Position numbers and translations under genes: made by a program. Below, piece after piece: positions 32,828-42,287 of a DNA stretch of 64,000 nt (position 1 is its first letter; each line of letters opens with the position of its first letter). The notes under the pieces are model-generated. The model had not been told where the DNA came from. It searched no databases and was given only the letters and a program-made list of their open reading frames with translations. The DNA is from Zopfochytrium polystomum (taxonomy: Eukaryota > Chytridiomycota > Chytridiomycetes > Chytridiales > Chytridiaceae). The stretch covers positions 248,001 through 312,000 of the forward strand of contig JAIVFJ010000016.1 in the NCBI GenBank assembly GCA_025765615.1, in the 5' to 3' direction.

Positions 32828-34917
32828 GGGAGAGAGAGAGAGAGTGTGTGTGTGTGGGTCGGAGGGGGGACGTGGACAGCCGCGCCTTCCTTCCCGCCTA
32901 CATCCTGCCCGGTCATGGACGATCACGACTTGTGACAACGCGCCACCCCCCCGTCGTAGACCGCCCCCAGACCCTCGAAATTTCTTCTTCTTCTTGTACT
33001 TCTTTCTCTTCTTCTTCGTCTCTGACCACACTGCGCGTTTGTCCTGTTCCGGTGCCGCCCTCGCCAGTCTGCGTCCCCGCACGCATCAAGGAGTGCTCCG
33101 AGCGCGCGGAGGCATGGGTCGGTCCTACGGGTGAGAGGGTTAACATCAAGAGAGTTTGCCGTCGTCTGACAAAACACTCCTTTTCGTGATAATGGTTAAG
33201 GAACCACCCTCACGTTCGTCACCCTCGCGGATATCGTCATCGGCGGTCTCGGCATTTCCCTCATGATCTATCTTCGTGGAATGCAGCCGTCCACATACGT
33301 TGTGATCCCCACTTCCCCGGCGTCGTTCAGCACCTTCCCCGTCCACACGGGAAAAACAGAAAATGTTGAAACCGTTCGACATTTTCTTCATTTGTTTTAA
33401 CATCACTTACATCCCGCTGATCAGTCGCGTTGTTCCTGTCAACGTTTGTCAACGTGTCCAGCCTGTTGTTTGCGTAGGTGTCCTTGTTTTCCTCCCTCCA
33501 ATCTGTTTTGCTTATCACTGTCGAACACAGAATTCTCACGAGTATAAGAGACTCGGGCTTAACACTCGCTTTGATGTACTATATTTACCTGATTCTTCGG
33601 CTCGACCACAAGCCTCCTCGACCTTTCTATATTATCCGTCGCTTCATCCTCCCGGTTCTCGCCGCGCTAGTCGTCGCCGGTGGGGTCCTATCCTGCATCG
33701 TCGGCGGCCTCCTCGACAATCTGCGGGACCGTGGCGCAGCCCTCCTCGCCGCGGCGGTATCGCGCCCACTAAACACTGTCGCGCTCGCCGCGCTCCAACA
33801 AGACTACCTCCGCGCCGACCGCGCGTACCGCATCCTCTTCTACTCAACGGTGGCCGTCGTGTTTTTCGTGATCATCGCCATGGGCGTCCTCCTCGCCGTC
33901 GCGTGGCGCGCGGCGCGCGTCAGGCTGCACGCCCTCGAACGCGCTAGCTTCTTCTCAAAGCTCTCGTCCTCCGCCACCGCCGGCGCCTCAGCGTCCACCC
34001 TCCGCTCCGCCTCCATACTACCACCTTCCCCCGCCCGCCCTTCCTACATCCCGTTCCCATCGGCCCCGCCAAGCCCCATCAACCAGACGGGATACTTCCC
34101 AACATCGTCCCCCGCCCGCCCTACCTACTTCCCGTTCCCATCCGCCGTCCCGTTAAGCCCCACAACCCCAACGGGCTACTTCGAAGCATCGTCCCCCGCC
34201 CGCCCTTCCTACATCCCGTTCCCAACAAGCCCCGTCACCCCGACGGGCTACTTTCCAACATCGCCCGCGGCTACTGCTACTTTCTACTACCCGGCGCCGC
34301 TCGCACCGCTCCCCCAGGCCCTCACCTCCGTCTCGACAAGATCCACCTCACTCTCCTCCTCCGCCTTCTCTCCAACATCCACCACCGCACCGCTGCCACC
34401 GACACCAAACGCACCACCGCCCCCATCAAAACCAACCGTCCACATCCCGCGTCCCAGCACCGTCGCCGACGCGTCCCCAATCAGCCCCCTATTCGCGTCG
34501 CCCGCCTCCGCGTCCGCGCTGGTACCTCCCGCGAGCGCGCGCGCGGCAGCGGCCGCCGCGGCGTCGCTGCGCGCCACGCAGCGCGGCTTGCTGTGGATCC
34601 TGGGCGCGTTCGCGGTGGTGCTGGCAGCGGGCGGGATCGGTGTCGGGCTGGCGGTGGGCGGGAAGCGGACACCGGCGGTCGCGGTGGGCGGGTTTTTCGT
34701 CGAGTACGGGTGAGAGAGATATTCCTGGGGGTCTTCTTTTCTTTTTTCCATATGCCTGGACCCCGATCTTCCTGACCTTTCCCTTTTTTTATTTCCTTCT
34801 AGCTCGGCCCTCGTCGCGGGCTTCATTCTGAACTCGATCATGCTGGTACGGCTGGCGCGGCGCCTCGCGCACCGGATCAAGCAGGATGGCTGGTCGGCCG
34901 GTTACGAGCGTTACTGA
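32717..34917 (+). CDS. Seven-transmembrane family protein, copy C (two frame breaks in the TM1-TM2 exon)
   Basis: First exon of six codons (ATG at 32717, MAAASY), a long intron containing (GA)n, then ARIKECSERAEAW ending with a GTGAGA donor, as in A and B. TM1 is GGLGISLMIYLRG, TM2 LKPFDIFFICFNITYIP and LFLSTFVNVSSLL, TM3 GLTLALMYYIYLILR. TM5, TM6 (LLWILGAFAVVLAAG) and, in the last exon, TM7 (LVAGFILNSIMLVR) follow; stop at 34917. Within the TM1-TM2 exon the frame shifts near 33,355 and again near 33,423, one extra base each time relative to B. The loop between TM5 and TM6 carries about three imperfect repeats starting SPARPSYIPFP (34,028-34,260). It may be a pseudogene, or the shifts may be sequence errors. 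Confidence 0.65.
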
Positions 34918-37900
34918 TTGCCGGCGCTCCATCGTCCGGGGCTGAACTTTCGTCGGGAATGGGGTGGCTGAAGAGATTGCTTGATTGGTGTTCGCGTGCT
35001 GAATGGGCCAATATATAATACGAATACCAAGCCGGATCGCTCGTGTACCCTCGACAACCCTTTGATGCTGTGTTTTCGCGGCCAGTGTCGCTCCCTGTGC
35101 TCCGCTGCAAACGAGTTTGCTCAGCTGCTTCGACTGAAAGCACGGAAATGTGTCTACGCGCCCACACGGCCCGACAGGCATCAGACATGGCAATCGACTT
35201 TGCTGGATCCGACGTATCGGCCTGCGCACTTCATTTCATTGACGCTTTCGTTATGCTTAAAATGCCCAAGTGCGCTTCAAAAAAAGGCATCCTGTGCAGC
35301 TAATGAGTCATTCAGTGCCCGCTCCAGAGGGGACGAACAGCCACAGTGGTTTCAGTAGAAAATCGCCGTCTGAGAAAGACACTCGCCCGCCTTGAGAGAC
35401 ATCCAATCACTTGACAAAAAACTTCCGCCAACTGGCCACAGCTCTGGATCTCCAGCTACCATTTTTTGATTTGTTCTTACTGGGAGTCGTGGGTTCCATT
35501 TTCGGCACCCTTTTTTGGGATTCAGAGATACCATTTTTCATTGATTTGGGTGCCTGAGATCCCATTTTTTTTGGTTGCCCTGGCTCCCATTTTCATGTTA
35601 AATGGTAGCTGGAGATGCCAACACAATGGGCTCTGCAGCTCCATTTTTCTGGGTTGACATTATGGCTAAATCTGCCAGATTACCAGAAGGCTCATGGATG
35701 GGATGGGGTCCCAGTTTTACCCCTCCTTTAGCCATGGCTCAGAATTGTTGGAAATGGAATTGTCTTAATCCATTTATTGATATTCTGCCATTCTACATCC
35801 CCCTACTGGACCACAGTCCACTAACCACCTCATTCAGTGTCACTCTCATTCTGGGTCTTCTGGCTGGCACTGCTGAATCTTTTGTTTCCTTTATCCATCT
35901 TCCTATCAGGGAAACAAAGAAATATGCAGATGAAACTGTGCATAAACTGCTGTTTCCGATGCTGCAGAAGAACAACAAACCCTGACAAAGAAAAATCTTG
36001 TTAAATTCCACGAAGTGTCAATCACATTGCTGCCATACCTACGCCCAGTTTCTGGGCCTCCATCTTGGCATGCTCCTCATTGCTCTTACTCTCAATACAG
36101 CAGTGTCTCTGAACCAATTTTATCAACGGCCAGTTGGAGCTGAACTGATGAGTGTTAAAGTAAGGGTGTTTCTTGGCCAACTATAACATTGTGCGTCATT
36201 AAAAGTGACATTTGTTTCCAGTTGGCAATGTGCACTTGTACCTCAGAAACATTCGCTGTTCCACCTTCCTGCTGGTTGAGTGTTTCACTGCAATCAAAGT
36301 GCTTAATAATAACTGCCTTGCAAACATCACCCTGTGCAAACTCACCAACTATCTCAAAGTCCTTCAAGTGTTTTTTTTACCAACTCCTTTGGGCTTATCC
36401 ATGGGTGCAGTCAGTCCGTACAGTCCCTTGGAGATATAGACGTCAGTTTTCCATGAGAGGAGCAATGTCTGCTGGAAACTCTGTTGATGCCTTGAAGGGT
36501 TGTTCTGCACAGAGTGTGGCAAATGAAATCAAAGCACTTCTTCATGGTCCAGAAGTCTGTAAGAGTCAGACTTCTGGACCCTGAAGAAGTGCGTTAATCG
36601 CACAATCACCGCTGCTGCCACCTGCGATCGCAATTGCAACATCATCACTTCCCCTACTGCCTCCATTAAACAGCAGCCCTCAGCCCCCAGAGAGCACGAT
36701 GGACACTAGCATGCTGCAGATCTCCCCACCACCACTGATGCCATTCAACATTGCGTCGCTTGTGAGGACAACAGGCTGTCGAGCCTGTGACCTCAAATAA
36801 ATTAAGTGTATACCCACTTTTTAACTGGTAATTGTGAGGATTACCACCCCGTCTCGACCCACGTTTTGCTGGCAAAACGTGACTAGGCTTGGATTCCTAC
36901 GCTCTTATTATTTATTGGGTTTCCACACGGCCTGCTACCATGATGTATTACCTCATAAAAGGGTATGAGATCATAGGGTTTTACTTTATCTTTTCATTCG
37001 TGATTTTTACTTATTTTTCCAATTAGTAATTTATCCTGTTTTTCCTGTTTTTCCTGTTTTCTCTTTTATTTTATTGTTGTCTCTGTCTGTGTCTTTTCTT
37101 TCTTGTGTGGCTGAGAGTGGCTGTCTTCCTCTTTGCACCAACCAGCTCTCTCCATCTCCTCCATCTTTCTTGGCAGCTGATGCCAAGAAATGCTCCATGA
37201 TTTTCTGGGCTGTCTTCCTTGTTTGATGGCTCAGCCCCATTGTTTGGTGACTCACTCCTCCTCTCTCTTCTTTGCTGTTTTATTTATTGTTTTGTTCTTT
37301 TGTATATGTTTTCCCCTCTTTTCCCTTCCTTTTTCCCTCCTCCCTGGTGATTCCAACCCTTTCCTATTTAAGCAGCTGCCCCCCATCTTGTTGACTGTGA
37401 GAACCTGTGCCTGAAGTCCCTTGCCTGCCCTTTTCTTCCTGACTGTATGTAGAGCTGGGGGTGGCAGTCCCCTGGTGTGACAGGAGGTTGAAGTCCTCTT
37501 GACCATCATGGCAGTGTGCTGGGTTCAAGCCCCAGTGCACCTCACCAATTCTGCATGCTGCTTAGGTTGGACTGGGTAGGAGCCACTTGGTGATGGAAGG
37601 ATGGAGGGTAAATCTGTGGTGGTCCTCTAGGTTCCTGTCAATACATCTAGTCAAATCCAGGTCTCTCAAGGTGATATGAATGAGCTGGCTGGTCAGGTAC
37701 TGCTGCAGGAATGGTCTCTCAGGTATGCCCCCTCCTCCCTGGTTGTTGACTCCTGTGGCCTCTGGTGGGCCTGGTCTTCACTGGGTTCAGACCCTCTTTC
37801 TCTCAGATTATTGCCTGTGATGTCATGGTGCCACATTTGGGTGAGGGAGTGGGTGTTAACCTTCCTTGCTTCTAAGATAGGGAATTCCTCTGGCTTGGTG

Positions 37901-38681
37901 AGGTAGATGTCTGTGTCCTAGTAGGATGAAGTAAGAAGAGTCCCACTGTCTCCCACCCCTGTGTGCCCCCTCCTTGGATTGAGTTGGAACGTCTCCTTGG
38001 AGTGAGACAGGTTGTGTCTGGTTCGTGTTAAGTGGAAAACAGTTCTGATTTAATTCAACAGACACCTGTGTTGAATGCGGGAACATCAAGAGAGGTCATT
38101 GCAACGAAAGCTGACTGGTCCAGACTAAGGTAGATCTGATACCATGGCGAACTGTTTTCGTGAATGGGCAATCGGATTGTGAGGGTGGACGAATCTTGAG
38201 GCATCATCTGCAGACGAAGTAGCTAGGCCAATTTTCGTATGCGACGCCGTCGGATGAAGGACAACCGCTCGTACCCAACGCATTTCTCTGGTTTTTGGAA
38301 CACCCAAAAAGGAATTGCCTGGGATCCTACTGCGCAATTGCACATTTGCGACGGCGAATGTGAGGGCAAATGTGTCTGACGCACTTTGTGAAATGCGTTG
38401 ATTTTTGGAAGTGGTCCATTGGCCCAATTTTTGTCTCCTTATTTCTCCGTCTTTCAGGGTCTTGTTCTGTTACCTTTCCTTTATTTCCTTCCTGGTGGGT
38501 TAGCGGCTAGGGTGGCCTGTGTGCGGCAACGTACTTGGTTCTGTCAAGGATCTTGGCTTCGTGCCATTCCTGCGTGGCATTAAGCTCTGGCTGCGTGGAA
38601 TAAAAAATAAAAAAATAAAAAAATAAAAAAAATCCAATCACTTGAGAATTTCTCTCGAATTGTCCAAAACGAAGCACCAAG
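34918..38681. other. Repeat-derived DNA, CpG-poor from about 35.4 kb; no gene
   Basis: 34.9-35.35 kb is ordinary intergenic sequence. From about 35.45 to 38.1 kb CpG nearly disappears, as in the LTR element, and short frames on both strands show no continuous protein. Features seen: CCATTTT-type degenerate repeats (35,490-35,660), a 26-bp fold-back (36,534-36,592), a smaller inverted repeat CACGTTTTG/CAAAACGTG near 36,862-36,883, three TTTTTCCTG copies near 37,035-37,060, and an AAATAAAA run near 38,601-38,633. Probably old transposon remains of unknown type. Confidence 0.5.
36534..36592. repeat. Long inverted repeat (26-bp arms, 7-nt loop)
   Basis: Arms 36534-36559 and 36567-36592 are complementary at 25 of 26 positions around the loop TAAGAGT. 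A transcript from either strand would fold into one tight hairpin. Confidence 0.9.
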
Positions 38682-39663
38682 ATGGTATGCGGCCCACCCG
38701 GACGAACCAACGCCGATCTCCGCTGACAGCGTCTAACTGCTTCCCCCAGTCGAAAGGAACAACAATCAAGGACGCAATTAAAGCTTGGGTACGGGGATCC
38801 GTGGTTCCCTGTTGCGATTAGTGACCTGCCACGGATTTTTGACCAGGACATTCCAGGAGGAGAAAACAGGCCAGAACTCGGCGGAGGCGACGGTCGTCAA
38901 GCTCTACTCCCAGCAGCCCTTCATCCAGAAGATGGACGCGTCGCTTGCCGCGCTCGTCAAAGTCGAGTGAGTCTCACGCGCGTATTTTTCTTTTGGGAAG
39001 CTCAACCACGTCATCCTACCCTAGACAGCTGGCGCTGTCAACAAATCTCATCGAAAAGATCAGCAACCTCAACGGGTTGTGTAAGTTGTGTTCTACACGG
39101 AGAGGAAGGGAGGCGGGGCAGCCCCCCCCCCCCCCCCCCCCCCCCCCGTTTCTGATCGTTCAATTTCGTCCCAGCGTACCTCAAGATTCTTTCGCTTGGG
39201 CGGAACAGCATCAAAAAGATTGAAGGACTGGATGCGGTGTCCGACACGTTGGAAGAGCTGTGGATCAGCTACAATCAGATTGAAAGGCTCAACGGCATCG
39301 AGTGTTGCAAAAAGCTGAAGGTGTTGTACGCTTCGAACAACAAGATAAAAGCATGGGAAGGCGTCACCTCGTGTGTAAGTTCCTCTCACTCAAAGCGTGC
39401 GCTGAAAGTCAATCCTTTCGTCTGACTGTGCCCTCATCCTCTTTCTCATGCCATTACCCTTTGTTATACTTGCTGTGAAGCAATCTCTGCCCGCGCTGGA
39501 GGAGGTCTTGCTGGTGGGCAACCCGCTGGAGGAGAAGTGCACAGCGGAGGGCACGTGGATCAGCGACATGATGAAGAAGTTTCCGCAGCTGAAGAAGCTG
39601 GACGGGAAGCCGATCATCCGCGACGACGAGCTGGGTGGTGGCGAGGAGAGTAAGGACGAGTAA
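38682..39663 (+). CDS. DNAL1: Axonemal dynein light chain 1 (leucine-rich repeat protein)
   Basis: The family binds the motor domain of the outer-arm dynein gamma/heavy chain in flagella. Seven exons can be traced. The first is only the ATG (38682-38684), followed by a GTATGC donor. Then come 38750-38788 ([12 protein letters not shown]), 38857-38966 ([22 protein letters not shown]), 39025-39080 ([17 protein letters not shown]), and an LRR exon starting about 39,175 ([45 protein letters not shown]). The last exon ends with [13 protein letters not shown] and [13 protein letters not shown]. Length, about 195 residues, fits the family. An intron holds a run of about 26 C (39,122-39,147). It implies that the organism builds motile flagella. 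Confidence 0.92.
39122..39147 (+). repeat. Homopolymer C tract in a DNAL1 intron
   Basis: About 26 consecutive C between the donor at 39081 and the acceptor near 39,174. Confidence 0.9.
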
Positions 39664-39793
39664 AGGAGGAGGCGATATAAGAGACGCTTGGGTTCGTTTG
39701 TAGTTTCACCACTTTGGTGCGGGTCTGCTGATCTGTTGTGTGTGTGGTTGTTGTTAGCAGTGGCAAAATTTGGAGATTTGCGCCACACACACG

Positions 39794-42006
39794 ATGCCGA
39801 CACCTGCACCCAACCCCTCCAGGGACAACGAAGCCGGACCGGGCGAGGCCTCGTTGGCCGCCCAGTCGGTAGCCACACCAGCGTCGATAGCGGCATCCCA
39901 CTCACCATCGCAGTCGCTAAAGGCACGCTTGCGGTCCACTGCCCTGTCACCGAAACCTACGCCACCACCGGTCCTCGGCAGCATCGATCATCAGTCGGCA
40001 ACAACGCTAATGGACCCTTCGGGGGGTGAAGGGAATATCGACGATGTAGAGCGATCTCCCGCTTCCCCGCCTGCGGCTTCCCCCATCGATCGGCTCGAAG
40101 CTGATTTGATCTCTCCCGATGAACCCCTCTCGTTGTTGAAAATCGTCGTTGTTGGAGATGAAGGATGCGGCAAGACTGCGCTGTGTCAGGCTCTAACCGG
40201 TCAACGATTCGATGCAAAGGTGCAGTCTAATCCTATGGCTGAAGATCTGACTGCTGATTACTGTGGAAGCAGCTTCACGGTCCCACGATATCAGAAACAA
40301 AGTACCGTCACACGTTCACCCTGCTCAATCTGCTCGAAGGCGACACACCGACGGCTGCTGACATTGTCGACACCGCTGGATCCGAGGACTTGGATCGACT
40401 GCGACCATTCGCTTATGACGGTGTGCACATGTGGTTGGTTTGCTTTGCCGTGGATGACATTCAATCCCTCGTCAGCGTTTTTGAACGAGTAAGTGTCCGC
40501 CGTTGCGCCTCTGGCGGCTGACCTGCCATTGTAGTGGGTTCCCGAAGTGAAGTACTACCACCCGGAAATCCCACTCATACTAGTGGGATGCAAGGCAGAT
40601 CTCCGCAGCGGGGAGCCGAACGGGGATCCCGATGGTTCCTCCGCTCGTGCTGTGTCGACGGCAGCGGTTCGTCCGAATTGACAATCAGGAGAACGTAAAA
40701 CTAATGGAATTCACAGGGACGGGCTGTGGCGAGAAAGATCGATGCCCACAAGTATATTGAAACCAGTGCCAAAGCAGGACTTCACATCTCTGACTTCTTT
40801 GACGACGGAGTACATGACTATGGCAGCTCCACTGGCAGTACGCCACTGCCCGAAGACGACCCCGTAGCGCATCTATTCGGCGTGTCCGCGTCATTAAGGG
40901 CATCCATTGTTCGAGATCGGCCTCCACTCTTCGAAGAGGCCGGCACTTTGGAGGATGCTGACGACAATAATAATCCCGCTCAATCTGACTTGAGCGTTTT
41001 GAGCGAGAAGATCCGCCGTCAGTCTCGCGCGGGGTCATCCTCGCCTCTTCTTCAAAGCGCCCTTCCACCTTCCTCGCCGCTCTCTCAAATTCAAGAACTC
41101 GGCTCTGCCGTCACAACCACCAAACGTTCATCTGTAACCAACCCGCTGGCTGCAGCAAACTCCACGCAAATCAAGAGGTCGTCGGTGCTTATCACGCAGG
41201 TCGTTGAAAAGCAACAGCGCTCTTCTCTCTCCCTGGATCGACGTCCGTCTCCACTTGGCGATGCTGCACGAAGATCGCCAATGCTGAGGCCCGATTCGTT
41301 TGACGGTGGCGCGCGCCCAAGGGGTGGCGTCGGCCCTGACGGGATGGTACTGAGGCCAGTAACACCGTCTTCGCTCTCTGGCGCGGTGGTCCTCCCGTCG
41401 TCGAGAGGTCCAGGGGGGGTAGCGGGTGCTGCGGCGGCCAGGAGGAGGAAACGACGAGGTTCCGACGCTTCTTCACTTTCCTCACTGTCGTCGTTGGCAA
41501 CCACCGAGACGTCGATTTCGCAAATGGATGACGAGAGGTCACCTGTTTCTGCCGGGCCCGTCGAGAATGTTGATGATGAGATCGACGGCGGTGCGCAAGA
41601 CGAACAAGTCGGAGATGAAGAGGGCGGCAGCGGTGCTGCAGCTCCCGACGACAAGTCGATCCGATCGGTGGCGGGACGAAGTACGACAGGCTCTCTCCGC
41701 CGAAATATGGCGGAATTAAGGCCGCAAGAAGCTTCCACACCCTTGCAATCCGTCGCCGCCGACTCCAGTGCTGAACTTCCACCCCTTCCACCCGCAGAAA
41801 ACGATATCGCTGTGCAACCTCGCAGCCCACCTCCCTCCGGTCTCGCGAACAATGCCGGATCCCCTTCCATGCAACCGAGCGCCGAATACTCTGGGAAGAA
41901 GGCAGGAGGAGGAGAAGGGGCACTTGCAAGCGTGCCTTCGCCGTCGACCAACATGAAGTCCCCGCAAGAAAAGTCGGGTGGGGGTTGCCAATGTTCTATC
42001 CTGTAA
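39794..42006 (+). CDS. Large Rho-type small GTPase with long C-terminal extension and CAAX box
   Basis: ATG at 39794, about 130 bp after DNAL1 on the same strand. About 115 disordered residues precede the G domain. The G domain shows the P-loop GDEGCGKT, switch I GPTISE, DTAGSEDLDRLRPF, GCKADL (the Rho-style variant of the guanine motif) and ETSAKAG. Introns at about 40,219-40,270, 40,491-40,533 and 40,665-40,717 restore the frame. A Ser/Pro/acidic tail of about 400 residues follows and ends CQCSIL. The final CSIL is a CAAX box favouring geranylgeranylation, and the extra Cys could be palmitoylated, so membrane anchoring is expected. Ordinary Rho proteins are near 190-200 residues; this one is about 680, closer in build to atypical Rho proteins. 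Role inferred: cytoskeleton or polarity signalling. Confidence 0.85.
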
Positions 42007-42287
42007 ACGGCTTTTTTATGGTTGGGGCCTACCAGTAATTATGAATAGAGATTGTTGCGTTTGGAATATTAGGTACGATCTTCACATTTGAGCGCTCTGG
42101 CAAGCGGCAGAAAGAAACTGTGGTTTGGTAGTCGGCCCTTGGCGCGGAGCTGAAGTCACTTTTTTCTGTTTTATTCTTCTCCCGTTGTTTCTGGTTTTGG
42201 TTGTGCTGCTTGCCGAAGCGTCCAATACGAAGCCAAGTTCCGTCACTGGGCCCATTGAAAATTTCATCTCCAACCAACCTCCGCTGA

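Noticed and set aside
35602..36584. Protein-coding gene in the CpG-poor block
   Set aside because: Frames on both strands are short, broken and without a recognisable domain; composition matches repeats.
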